Shown here in pieces: positions 45,836 to 56,096 of a stretch of DNA of 64,000 bases. This stretch comes from Caecitellus pseudoparvulus. Its lineage: Eukaryota > Bigyra: Bicosoecida. Position 1 is the stretch's first letter. Each line of letters opens with the position of its first letter. The notes below the pieces were generated by a model. It was given only the letters and a program-made list of their open reading frames with translations. It had not been told where the DNA came from and made no database searches. The translations under genes and the position numbers were made by a program. The stretch covers positions 682,001 through 746,000 of the forward strand of contig CBFFRQ010000032.1 in the NCBI GenBank assembly GCA_965644315.1. Reading direction: 5' to 3'.

Positions 45836-47921
45836 CTACTCGGAGCGAGACTGGCTGTAAATGTACCTGACGAACAGTACTGATGCCAGGTATGACACAA
45901 ACGCCTGCATGAGCGCGAAGCCAAAGGCACAGAGGGCAGTGTAGCCGAAGAAGAAACTGGTCTGCAGGAACCCGCTCATCTCAGAGTGAGAGAAGAAGTA
46001 CCACGCCGCGTAGGCCATGACGCAGCAGCCCCCCGAGATGCCAGAGAGAACTGGGCGCCACCACCATTGCCAGTCTTCGTTGGCCAGCTGGTAGTATGTG
46101 AGGGCAATGGAGACGAACGCTGCGACGAGTGTGAACAGCCCGACTGCGATGAGGAGGATGCCAAACAGCGTGTACACACGGTGCCCCCACATGGCTGCAA
46201 AGATAAAGTGCACCTCCACAGAGATGGCGGAGAATGGCAGCAAGCCCCCCATGACCACCTGCGCCAGGAGGGGGGAGCGGTACCACGGCAGGGCTGGGAT
46301 CTCCCGCCGAACCTTGTTGGTGCGGCCTGGCGCAACCCAGGGAGTGGAGTTCTTGCCAGCAATGGCACCCAGCACAGTGAGGGGGAACGCGAAGACGAAG
46401 TAGATGGCCACTACCATGAAAATGGTGCCGATGGGAAGAGCAGCGATGCTGGCATGCGCAAACGCCGTCGTGTTCAGCACGGCAAAGGTGCAGAGCAGGG
46501 GCAAGGGGAAGATGCCCGCAGTGGTCATGGTGTTCCACACCCACGCCGTCCCACCCAGCTGCTTGTACAGCTGCCCTGACACGAAGCCCCCCACGGGGGC
46601 GGAGAAGGCGTACGCCAGGATGGCGGTGGACAGCATGGCCCCGCGGCGAGAATACTTGAACATGCCCGCCATGGCCATGGCCAGGATGAGCACGACAGTT
46701 GTGAATAGGTGTGCTCCGGTGCCAACGAGGCTGGCGTAGAAGTTGGGCATGGTGGGGGGGCGGAACACGTCAGCGTGCAGGTGTTTCCACCGCACGGCAT
46801 CGTCATCCCCGATGTCGTCCTCCTCCTGCAGAAACGCCGTCAAGTCATTGCGCACCACACGCACAAGCACCACACACAAGAAAGCAATGAGCAACAGCAC
46901 CAGTGCAGCGGCATTGATGATGGAGAGCCAGTGGATCTCCATGTTTGCCGTGAACAAGCCAGCACCCTCCAGCAGGTGTGCTTGCCGCTCATCAAAGGTC
47001 ATTTCAGTGGCATGCCATGAAACAGAGTAGGAGAAGCGCACTTGCTGTGGCTCCACCCCTGCCACGAGCTGCTTCCGCTTGGTGGTGTCGGTGGTAACAT
47101 TCACGGAGATGACGCGGTCGTCGTTGTACGACACGGCAAAGTGCAGGTGAGGGAAGATGAAGTACCGATCCACAGATTGGCCCCCTGCGATGGGAAGGGT
47201 TGCAGGGAGTGTGGTGGGCGCACGCTTCGACACCGCCTCGTGGGCCACGTGCCGAGCCGGACAGACAGGGCAACGCACCTGTCATGAAGGCTAGGTCCTC
47301 CACCACTTCGCCGACATAACCCCACAGGGGCAGGTCATCCATGAACAGCTCGAAGTAGTACTCCTGAGTGCGGGAGGGGGGGCTTGAAAGAAGCGGGAGG
47401 CGCCTGTATTTGCCGTGCGCCTGCTCACCTGCTCGATGGCGACGATGAGCTCGTCCACTTGGGCTGCCGTCAAGTCCACAGAGCACAGCTCCCGCCACTC
47501 TTCCGCCACCCGGTACCGGATGTCATACGGTGTGTTCACACGGCGATCACCCGACAAGTACTCCCCCATGGCATGTTCCTCGCCCTTCAGCGTGCCTGTC
47601 GGGTATTGCACGGGGTGGTGGGTTCACGCCAGACCCCCATAAGCATGGCAGGCAGCAGCGACCGACTCACTGGGTCGGCAGAAGGGAAGTGAGTAGTACT
47701 TGTAGATTTCCGTGGGGTTTGCAAAGGGGCCAACCTGCCACAGCGAGCATGGGGGAGCAGCCTTGCGAGTAGAGGTTCAATTTCCGCCCCACACACGCGC
47801 GCACCTTGTTGGCCACAACCGGCACAGGGTCCAACCGCTCATACTTCCGGCTCTTGGCTGCAGCACCAATGATGCACGAGGCAAGTGCTGCACTCGCCAG
47901 CACCGCCCACAAGCCGCGCAT
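45836..47921 (-). CDS. TM9SF: Transmembrane 9 superfamily protein (nonaspanin)
   Basis: Five exons (47921–47805, 47734–47671, 47595–47429, 47363–47279, 47184–45836) give 593 residues. It has a signal peptide, then the nonaspanin lumenal signature DPVPVVANKVGPFANPTEIY…LPFC, YYFELFMDDLPLWGYVGEV and HLHFAVSYNDDRVISVNV. Nine membrane segments follow, beginning with INAAALVLLLIAFLCVVLV and including GTGAHLFTTVVLILAMAM and YTALCAFGFALMQAFVSYL. The protein ends YSQSRSE, a variant of the family's KxD/E Golgi-retention tail. TM9SF proteins sit in Golgi and endosomes and sort membrane proteins with glycine-rich membrane helices; in amoebae they aid adhesion and phagocytosis. Confidence 0.95.
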
Positions 47922-48446
47922 GTCTCTTCCTGGGCGTGTGTGCCAACACTCGCCCAGCGACAGTTGGCTCAGCGCAGGCTCCACTCGATGTCACTGCAGG
48001 CAGCCTTGGAGTGGCACGGTGTGCGCGCATGTCGGGGAGGGAGAGTGCTTTCACCTTCCTTGGAATGTGGAGGTGAGAGGCCAGGTCAAGGCCCAAGAGT
48101 GGCCGCAGGTGCCGCCAATGGTGCACGAGGGGTGTCGTGGGGGTCATCAGCCCCTCCACAAGCAGGCGACAAGCCGCACACCTAGCGGTGGCCCAAACCA
48201 TCACCTGTATGTTCACCAAGCGCCCTGCCTGTCACCAATCATCACCATTCCCAAAAATCTGAAGACCATCCTCACAGCTGTTGGTACAGTACGCAGTCCC
48301 AGCTCAGGTGAGTTTGCGGAATTTGAGCCACACAAGCCTGCCACGTGACAGGGCCAACCCGAAAAGCCCACGCTCTGAAAGCCTGTCAAACACTGTACCT
48401 TCTCCTATTACAGAAGAAGCTGCCTCAAGCTGCCCGCCCTGCCAAA
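47922..48446. other. Divergent intergenic region, 525 bases
   Basis: Lies between the divergent TM9SF and small-heat-shock-like genes. An acceptor-like TATTACAG at 48406–48413, shortly before the plus-strand start codon, hints at a 5'-untranslated intron. No coding frame is convincing. Confidence 0.45.
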
Positions 48447-49367
48447 ATGAAGGCTTGCAGCGCTGTGCTTGTTGCAGCCGCCTTGATGGCCGGCCTCGCA
48501 TCTTCTGCCGAGGCCTTCCTCCACATGCCGCCATTCCCGGGCTCACGGCACCCTGGGCTTCATCGCCGGCACCAGCCCGTGTTTCCAGCCATGGGAGACC
48601 TGTTTAGACCCATGCATCGTCCAGACAGCCACCCTCTGGGCCAGGAAGCGAGGAAAGCGCCTGCGGCATCAAGTGCCGCTGCTGCCCTGCCACCACGCCC
48701 AGCTGAGTTGGAAGAGCCGATCTCCTTCACCCTGCAAGTGCCACAGTGGGCGGCACAGCAGTCGCTTAAGTACGAATGGCAGGGGGTTCAGGATGGCACT
48801 TCCCTCGTCAAGCTGTATTCAGGTGCGTCTCGAACGTTCCATGCTGCGATGCCCTGGTGATGCTCAAATCGACCCTCGCTCCTTCTGCACGCAGAGCCCA
48901 AACAAGTGATGCAACGTGACCGCTGGGGACGCAGGCGGTTGGTGACTCCTCAGGCTTTTCAGCAGGTGTACCGTGTTCCAGCTGTTCTGCAGGAGGATTC
49001 ACTGCAACTGCAGCTGCGCCGAGATGGAAACGTTCTGCTCACGGCCAAGCCTGCGGCCCCCGCGGCCGAGGCGCATGCAGAGACCGACGGCACCACAACA
49101 CAGCGGGATGCCGCTGGGGCATCAGGGCGTGATAGTCCCATCGCAGACTCGCCTCGTGGAAAGCTAGCTGCCGCACTGAGGGGAGTCAAGTCCCCAGCCG
49201 AGGTGCAATACCGCCCCACGCCAGTGACGCCCGCCCAGGACCCCGATGTACTGCTTGCAGAGGATGCAGGGGACATGGAAGACCTCCCTTTCCTGCAGCA
49301 CGGTGCCGAGAGCGGTGCTGAGGCAGCTTCCGGGTACATGTTCCGAGGGGAGTGGCATGAGTACTGA
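48447..49367 (+). CDS. Secreted protein with small-heat-shock (alpha-crystallin-like) domain
   Basis: Two exons (48447–48822, 48895–49367) give 282 residues. A clear signal peptide (ACSAVLVAAALMAGLASSAEA) opens the protein. A segment with FTLQVPQWAAQQSLKYEW, then QQVYRVPAVLQEDSLQLQLR and NVLLTAKPAAP, resembles the beta strands of an alpha-crystallin domain (normally …FxLPxxVxxdxIxAxxxdGvLxVxxPK). The domain spans the intron. The C-terminal third is acidic and unstructured. Secreted or organelle-targeted small heat-shock proteins exist in several algae and protists. The fold call is based on this motif only and is tentative; the gene model itself is good. Confidence 0.7.
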
Positions 49368-49618
49368 GCGAAGCAGTCGACCGCCCCGCCCATAATGCAC
49401 AGCGCCAACGCTTGCATGCATGTGTCTCTTGTGGTCGTGTGCGCGTGGGGGTGACTTGCATTCAATCGGCAACCGCTCAAGCTGCCACCTGCAATCCTCG
49501 CCACCGTGCCGCCCACCGCAGCTCAACAGCTGCAGTGAACCCGGTGACCCCACGCAAGCCCACAGTGGCGCTGCTTCACCGCTGCCTCCACAGCACAAGT
49601 GCTAGCATTCGGCGAACC

Positions 49619-51285
49619 ATGTCCGCTGGCAGTGCCACTGGAGGTGGCTCGCTTCTCCCTGCAAGCCAGGCAGCTGCGGACGTGCTTGAAGGGACGAGTG
49701 CTGCGTCAGGAGGCACCCCATCGCACCCCCGATTGGGATCCTTCCTTGGGGTGCCTACCCCAACAGCAGTGGTGGGCACTCGCATGGGCCATGTGCAGCA
49801 CCTGACACCAGGTGTGTGACCAGGACGTCAGAGGGTTTCAGCGTGAAACTCCGCCATGCCTGCCCCCCCGTACCAGTCCCCTGATCCTACCACAGGCCTG
49901 CTGTCCACGCTCCCAAAACCCAGCATCTTTGGAGTTCGCATGGGTGAAATGCTGCGCTTTGTGGACTCTGCATGGCACTCTGGAAAGCCTCTGCGGCAGT
50001 TCCTGAACTTGGGCGAAGCTGCTCAAGTTCTGGTCACTCAGCGCACACCGGGAACAAGCGTGGTGCGTTTGGGGCGCAGCGCGGCGCCAGCCGAATGAGC
50101 ATCCGCGTATGACTGGCCATTCACCTGCATTTACAGTGCACCGACCACAAAGACGCCACGATTGCCTTCGAAGCTGCCACAGGGCGCGTGCACCTGACCC
50201 CAGCTGAGTACGTCGCAGCTGCCTCCGGCCTGCGGGCCGACGCTGCAGTGGCCCCTGCCTTTGAAAACCCGCCAGGTGCAGGAGAGCGGCGGCTGGTTAC
50301 CTCGGCTCGCCGGTCTGCAGCGTGGTGGGCGGCCTGCACGGCCCATGCCGCAGGAATGGAGGTGCCACCACCGCCCCTCCTAGCCACAGTGGGGTCACCC
50401 ACCTCGCCCACAACCTACCACCAGCAAGCCGCCGCAGCATTGTCTTCTGGTGCCACTGGCGTAGTCCTGGGGGGGCTGGGGCTGGGAGAAGACGACGCCT
50501 TTCGGCGCCAAGCCATCGCAGAGGCGGCGCGGGCGGTGGCCTCGTCCGAGCACTTCTGCCCGGTTGTCCTGGCAGGGGGAGTGCAGCCCACTGACATCCT
50601 CACTGCTGTTTGGGCCGGTGTGGACGTCGTGGACAGCGACCTGCCCCTGGCTGCCACCGAGGGCGGCCTGGCCCTCACCTTCTCGACGTGGATGCCCGAG
50701 TGGGGGGCGCCCCCCGCACCCCCCGCGACCCCCGCGGACACCGTCTGCAGCACGCAGCGTGCCCTTGCAGCAAAAGGCGGGCGAGAGATGGAGGCAGCGG
50801 GGGACTGTGTGGACGTGGGGCCTGCAGCGGGGCCCTCCCCGAGCCCCCTGCAGCAGAGCGCCGACCGCCCCGGCAGGCAACCGGCTCCCCCCTCCTGTGC
50901 GACGCCAGATGTGGGCAGTGTAGACGCGCACAAGATGTACTTGAACGCCCTGGATCCGGGACTGACTGTGGACAAGCGCCCTCTCGTGGATGGATGCTCG
51001 TGCTACGCCTGCACCCACCATACCCGCGCCTACGTCCGGCACCTCCTGAACACCAACGAGATGCTGGGACCAGCCTTGCTGCAGGTGCACAACTTGCACC
51101 ACTTCGCGCAGTTCTTTACCGCCCAGCGTAGGGCTGTGCAGGAGGGCAAGTGGGAGGCGTACTGTACCTGGTTCGTGCAGGCCAATGGCGGCAGCGTGGC
51201 TGCCCCAGACGGCAGGGTGTTGTCGGCACCGCCCCGCCTGCAGCCAGGTACCACCTTGGCAGCAGCACCACCTGGCTCAGAGTGA
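49619..51285 (+). CDS. QTRT2: Queuine tRNA-ribosyltransferase accessory subunit 2
   Basis: Three exons (49619–49811, 49896–50062, 50137–51285) give 502 residues. The N-terminal barrel piece has PTPTAVVGTRMGHVQHLTPGLL, with the intron splitting the Gly codon. The C-terminal zinc site is intact: VDGCSCYACTHHTRAYVRHLL (CxCxxC plus His), followed by NTNEMLGPALLQVHNLHHF. These are diagnostic of tRNA-guanine transglycosylases. The catalytic nucleophile motif of QTRT1 is not evident, and the closest match is to the QTRT2 partner. With QTRT1 the complex replaces guanine by queuine at the wobble position of GUN-anticodon tRNAs, often at mitochondria. Queuine must come from food or bacteria, consistent with a phagotroph. 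An Ala/Pro-rich insert at about 50690–50900 enlarges it relative to the animal protein. Confidence 0.9.
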
Positions 51286-51305
51286 CACAATGCAGCAGCA
51301 GCACT

Positions 51306-53780
51306 CTACGCTTCCCCTGCCAGGGCGGCAAGGCGCCGATTCATGGCTTCGCGCTCGCGGGCGCGCCTGGCCGCTCGGCGCCCTTGCGCTGACCTGGATG
51401 AGGAGGCCCCTGTGGATGCCACTGTGCCTCCCTCGTGGGACCAGTGCTGAGCAGGCTCCAGGTCGCTGCCGCGGGGTGGTGCGGGGGGTGGGCGTTGGCG
51501 GGTGGGAGGAGGGGGCAGCGGGCGGGGTGTCGGCATGCCCGAAGCTGACTCGGCGTCGCTGTGAGGGGTGGCACCCTCCCCTCCTCGCCCGGCAGGCGCA
51601 GGGGCAGGTGTGTCTCTTTGTCGCTCCCTCGACGTGTTGCTGGTCGTCCTACCAGGCAGGCCGGATGAGAAGGGAGCCTCCCACATGTCGCCCCCGCCTC
51701 GGCCCCACCTGCTCATGCGCTGTGCTGCCATGACTGCAGTCACGGAACCACGGAAGGATCGGGTGGAGCGCAGGTGCCCAGAGGCGGCCTCCGAGCGGGC
51801 AGGCCCCTGTTTCTCCGAGGCTGTGGACGTATCGCCGCCTTCTGATCCGCTTCCACCTTCGTCCTTGGCTGGCGGCGGGGTCAGCTCCCCGAAGGCGGTG
51901 TCCAGAGCAGACATGGCTGCCATGGTGGCCGACCTGCCGTGGGTGGGCCGGGGCGGCGCGGGGGGTACCGCGGCAGGTGCACCTGAATCAGACGCAGTGT
52001 GTGCAGGCACCGGGCTGGGCTTCACAGGCGGCGGAGGTGAAGGGTGGGGTGAGTCTGCAGCCCCGCTCACGACACTGACAGGGTCCGCCACGCCAGACGA
52101 TCCCAGGACAGCACTGGACGTGTACGCGTGGCGAAGGCGGTGTACCCTGCCTTCTTGGTCCGAGACGGCACTGTCCTGGCTGGGGAAGGACTGCGCTGTG
52201 GGGGGGCGGTCCAGTCTGGCAGGCGTTGAGTGGTGGGATGCAAGGGTTGGCGGCTCTGGTGCTGGCAGGTGCCGCGACGGGCTGCGAGAGGACGCCTGCC
52301 TTGAAGCATGGATAGCCTTCAGGCGGCTGGCTGCCAGCGCAGGCTGCAGGCTGGCGCCGAGACGTTGCTCCCCCTGTGCCTCGCCTTGGGCGCTGCCTCC
52401 CCTGCCGCTGTCATGGCTGGAGGCCGGCGGCGTGGTGCGTGGGGAGTATGGCAGAGGTGCCGTCGCGAGTCCTTGCCCTGACCAGTGCTGCGACGCCCAT
52501 GCCTGCTGATCTGACAGCTCCAGTGACCGCCGGTGGTGGGAATGCGCTTCGCGCCTGGCGCTCGGTCGAGGTGGTGCTCCACCCCCGAACAGGGCACTGT
52601 CCAGCCCGTGCTCTTGCAGGGAGGAGGGACTCGCAGGAAGGGTGTGTCGCTGTTGCTGCTGCTGCTGCTGCGCGGCAGGGGCCTTGCGGCAGCAAGAGGC
52701 GGCGGTCCGCCTCCGCCAGTGCCGACACGCCTGCCCACCAGCCAGGAGCGCCAGTGTGAACGCCAGCGCCCACACCTCCCACCGAGCGCCAGAAGTGGCC
52801 TGCCATGCAGTTTGCGCGTCGCTTGGGGCGGCCTGTAGAGTGGCCTGTGCTATGCTGCACAGAGAGAGCCATGCAGTGTGAAGGGAGGGCAGGAGGTAGC
52901 GCTGAGTGGCGCCGTTCACAGCCACCCAGCCTGCATACAGCACAGCCTCCACGCGCTCCTCCGGGGACAGGGAAGGGGGGGGTGAGGCGGTGGCAGGAAT
53001 GTCCGGTGCAGGTGAGGCGGGCAGGTGGGCCGCGCCAGGCTCGGGCGCAGGGGTTTGCTGGCCGCTGAGCGGCAGCAGGACACGCATTGACAGAGCCGAC
53101 AACAGTGCCCAGGCACCCCGCGCAGTGGACACAGGGCCACCCAGCCACCACATGAGGAAAAGCGGGGACATGTATATCGCCGCCATCACCGTGGGCCGCC
53201 AGTCCATGGCAGCCGCCCGGCGCAGGACAGTGCCTAAGCTGCCGTCGTACCCCAGCCGGAGAGGGTCGTTCTCGAAGTTGCCGTCGGCCGAATCTGACAC
53301 ACCGCGAGAGGAAGCAAACAAGTCCTCGTTCTGAGGAGACATGAACAGCGCTTCCACCCGCTGGCGGTCTGTCTCGAGCTGCCGCGACGCCGCGCCGGGT
53401 CTGAGGGATGGTGTCTTGCGGCTGTGAAGCAAGGGGAGATCTGTGTCCGCCATGGGTGCGAGCACACGGCACCAAGCAGCATGACTCACCCAGCATTGGC
53501 GGGCTCCAATGAAGGCGATGTGGACTGTTGCATGGGGACGGGGCGCGTGGGTCCATTCGGGCCCTTGAGGACGGGGGGCGGCGCCTGCACGGCTCGCGTT
53601 TCGCACCTGCGTTTCAGCTACCTTGGCCCGCTCCTCTTCGAGGATGAAGTGGCGCCCTGCACCCAGAAGAATGAGCCCTACAATCAACATGAACAGCCAA
53701 AAAAGAAGCCAGATGCAAGTTTGGATGCTCCATAGCGTGATGACGATCACTGCCCGAGCAAGAGAGGCCAGCACCATGCC
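51306..53780 (-). CDS. Unknown membrane protein with long disordered tail
   Basis: One open frame of 824 residues if it starts at ATG 53780. The N-terminus has a strong hydrophobic hairpin (VIVITLWSIQTCIWLLFWL FMLIVGLILLGAG). A second start, ATG 53453 (MADTDLPLLHSRK), follows a GTGAGT donor-like site, so the first 100 residues may belong to a separate small exon or be spliced differently. Two further hydrophobic segments lie at about 53100–53200 (MAAIYMSPLFLMWWLGG) and 52740–52800 (EVWALAFTLALLAGG). The rest is Ser/Pro/Arg-rich and contains a polyglutamine stretch. I recognise no family. The C-terminus ends in a basic helix (RRAARRAREREAMNRRLAAL). The stop lies 20 bases from the convergent QTRT2 gene. 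Confidence 0.6.
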   Translation of the reverse strand, partial: GMVLASLARAVIVITLWSIQTCIWLLFWLFMLIVGLILLGAGRHFILEEERAKVAETQVRNASRAGAAPRPQGPEWTHAPRPHATVHIAFIGARQCWVSHAAWCRVLAPMADTDLPLLHSRKTPSLRPGAASRQLETDRQRVEALFMSPQNEDLFASSRGVSDSADGNFENDPLRLGYDGSLGTVLRRAAAMDWRPTVMAAIYMSPLFLMWWLGGPVSTARGAWALLSALSMRVLLPLSGQQTPAPEPGAAHLPASPAPDIPATASPPPSLSPEERVEAVLYAGWVAVNGATQRYLLPSLHTAWLSLCSIAQATLQAAPSDAQTAWQATSGARWEVWALAFTLALLAGGQACRHWRRRTAASCCRKAPAAQQQQQQQRHTLPASPSSLQEHGLDSALFGGGAPPRPSARREAHSHHRRSLELSDQQAWASQHWSGQGLATAPLPYSPRTTPPASSHDSGRGGSAQGEAQGEQRLGASLQPALAASRLKAIHASRQASSRSPSRHLPAPEPPTLASHHSTPARLDRPPTAQSFPSQDSAVSDQEGRVHRLRHAYTSSAVLGSSGVADPVSVVSGAADSPHPSPPPPVKPSPVPAHTASDSGAPAAVPPAPPRPTHGRSATMAAMSALDTAFGELTPPPAKDEGGSGSEGGDTSTASEKQGPARSEAASGHLRSTRSFRGSVTAVMAAQRMSRWGRGGGDMWEAPFSSGLPGRTTSNTSRERQRDTPAPAPAGRGGEGATPHSDAESASGMPTPRPLPPPPTRQRPPPAPPRGSDLEPAQHWSHEGGTVASTGASSSRSAQGRRAARRAREREAMNRRLAALAGEA
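52650..52670 (-). repeat. Short CAG/CAA repeat encoding seven glutamines
   Basis: Seven Gln codons (six CAG, one CAA) in the unknown membrane protein. Located between two hydrophobic-poor regions after the last membrane segment. Confidence 0.9.
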
Positions 53781-54112
53781 TGGCCGAAGGAGCCTCGCGC
53801 TGGCTCGCAGGTCCGCACACGTCGTCCCTGCGCCATGCAGTGCCACAACAAGCGGACCCTTGCTGAAGGAGCACCGTGCATCGGGCACTGTGAAATGCGC
53901 TCTTGAATTTCCTGTGTGTGTTGTTTTTGTTATATCAGTCGAGTCTGCGACGGAGTGGTCCAATAGCTTCGAGGAGAATGCATCACGCTCTTTCTCTTCT
54001 GTTACGCAAGTCTGCTCCCAGTTGAGCAAATCCTTCTCGCCGACAATACAAAAGAACCACTCCTCCAGCCATTCTACGCTCCATCAGTATAGAGCTTTCC
54101 TGGTGCGGCACC
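53781..54112. other. Divergent intergenic region, 332 bases
   Basis: Separates the unknown membrane protein (−) from the CENP-V-like gene (+). A short T-rich patch at 53921–53935 (TGTTTTTGTTATAT) is the only AT-rich motif near either start and could be promoter-related. No separate gene is seen. Confidence 0.45.
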
Positions 54113-54791
54113 ATGCTTGGCACCGTGCTTGCTCGGCTGAGGCGTGCAGCATTGGGGCTGGGCACTGCTGCCACTTTCACTCTTGCTCAGGCTACGCAAG
54201 AGCCAGCGCGTGCGCAGCGTGGGGGCGAGGTGCCTGACGTGCAACATGATGGGCAGTGTCACTGTGGGGCGGTGCAGTTCAAAGTGCTCGCACCTGCGGA
54301 CATCGTCGTGTGGCACTGCAACTGCAGTATCTGCCACATGAAACAAGTGCGGAAATCACATCTCGTCAGCGTATCGCCTTCGTCTGCTTTGAGCACGCCC
54401 TTGCATTGACCCATGGCAGAACCACCACTTTGTCGTACCGGAGAAAAACTTCGAGCTCGTATCAGGGGCCAGTGTGCTGACGACTTACAGGTTCAACACA
54501 GGCGTGGCCCAGCACAAGTTCTGCTCAGTGTGTGGCGTGCAAGCTTGTGCGTGCCCCAGGTTGCCTGCGCTGCGCAGGCGCATACGACTGCACAGAGCTT
54601 CATCTTCGTGCATTTGACCCTCGAGTGCAGTCTACATTCCCCGCAGTAACCCTGACGGTGTGGCAGTCACAGCCAACTGCATCACTTCCCCCACGCTGGC
54701 GTCCCGCACCGAGCGGTACTTCGACGGCGAGAACTGGGAGGACTTCATTGAAGGCAGCGGCATCCAGGAGCACTCCAAACCCAGGAGCTGA
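54113..54791 (+). CDS. CENP-V/GFA-fold zinc-binding protein
   Basis: Three exons (54113–54346, 54420–54546, 54631–54791) give 173 residues. Each join is in phase and rebuilds the CENP-V core: GQCHCGAVQFKV, HCNCSICHMKQNHHFVVP, FCSVCGVQAFYIPRSNPDG. The CxC, CxxC and CxxC clusters are the zinc ligands of the Mss4-like fold of glutathione-dependent formaldehyde-activating enzyme and CENP-V. The N-terminus (MLGTVLARLRRAALGLG…) is Arg/Ala-rich and may be a mitochondrial targeting segment. The biochemical role is unclear for the eukaryotic family; a glutathione adduct or thiol-linked reaction is the usual suggestion. The stop lies 25 bases from the convergent SRSF1-like gene. Confidence 0.9.
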
Positions 54792-54816
54792 CAGCACGAG
54801 CTTGCAATGCATTTGC

Positions 54817-55806
54817 TCACTCCTGGCCCTGCGCTGGGGCGGCGCCCTCCGACTCCGCCGCGGGGGGGGGGCCCTCACCCCCACCGGATGCCTGGGCAGG
54901 GGCAGCGCCCTCCACGACACCTGCTGGGGGGGCATGGCCCTCACCCTGCACCTGGTCGCCAGGGTGGCCATCTCCATGAGCGTGTGGGGGGCCATGTGTG
55001 TGATCGGCGGGGCCCGCGTCGCCGCTGCCATGGGTGGGCGGGGGACCGTAACGGCCGGGGCTGCCACTGCGGCCACGGGGACCACTGTCACCCTGGGGCG
55101 CAAAGGGCACCTCTGGGTCTGCGCGGATCTTCGCCTCGTCCCCGAAGCGGTTCTTGAAGATGGCGCCGTCCAGCTTAGGCAGGGCTGCTTCGAAGTCAGA
55201 CTTGCTGTGGAAGTCCACCAGACCCACGTCAGGGCCGATCATCTTGGCGAAGTTGACGTCGCCGGCGGTGCGGGCGAAGTCCTTCAGGTCCTGCCATGAC
55301 GTCCGGTCAGGGAGGCCAGAGATGCGGATGCCCGTGTCGCTGGGCGGCCGCCCGTGGAAGCCGCCACGGGACGCAGAGCCACCACGGTCAAAGCGGTCCC
55401 GCCCGCCCCGTGACAGCTCCACACGAATACGCCCCCCGTCAAAGTTGATGCCGTCTCGATCGTACACGGCGTCTGCAAGGGAGGGGGCCGTGCAGGTACG
55501 TGCGGAATTCGAGGCAGCAGCACTGACGCAGTAAGCAGCGCTGCCTATGGCTGCTAGTCGCGCACCCCCAGCACCTCCGGCACAGCACACAGCCAAGAGG
55601 GCTACCAAAGCTTATCACTCCGGGTTCCATGGCCTGCACGCACCTTCGGCGTCCCGGATGTCGCGGAACTCGACAAAAGCAAACGCTGGGCCTCGCGGGG
55701 GGCGCTTGATGTCAATGCGGCCAGGGCGGTAGCGGTAAAACATGTCCTCCAGTTCTGCCTCCCGGACGTCGCCAGGCAAGTTGCCGATGTAAACCTTCAC
55801 TGACAT
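54817..55806 (-). CDS. SRSF1-like splicing factor lacking the RS domain
   Basis: Two exons (55806–55644, 55472–54817) separated by a 171-base intron give 272 residues. The first RRM is a textbook SF2/ASF type: [20 protein letters not shown], then [22 protein letters not shown] Gly/Arg linker follows ([18 protein letters not shown]). The second, pseudo-RRM keeps the invariant SWQDLKD and AGDV motifs. The Arg-Ser tail expected next is replaced by a Gly/Pro/His/Ala-rich acidic tail ([20 protein letters not shown] … [10 protein letters not shown]). SR proteins bind exonic enhancers and recruit U1/U2 components in the nucleus; here recruitment would need a different surface. The start follows the family ([10 protein letters not shown]). 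Confidence 0.9.
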
Positions 55807-56096
55807 GGCGGATGCAAGGGGCCAGCGCGGTGGTGGCAGCAGTGGGTCCTTGTTGGCGTGGCGTTGGCTCAAACTCCGAGGCGCGAAGCGTCGGGCAGGG
55901 TGCACGGGAGAGGGGTGGGGGCATTTCAGCGCTAGGAAAGTGGCCTCGTGCCAAATGTGCTGCTGCCTGGTCACTCCCGTGAGGGTGGATGCGGCGCCCC
56001 GCCCACCACTGTCCAGACCTCTGCGGGAAGCTGCATTGCTAGCAGGGCACCACTGCCCGCCCATCACGCACGTGCAGAGCTAGGGCACTGTGTGCC

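Noticed and set aside
53463-53520. Intron GTGAGT…TTCACAG in the unknown membrane gene
   Set aside because: The candidate intron is 68 bases and would break the long downstream frame, so it is not used in the model. It is mentioned only as support for an alternative start.
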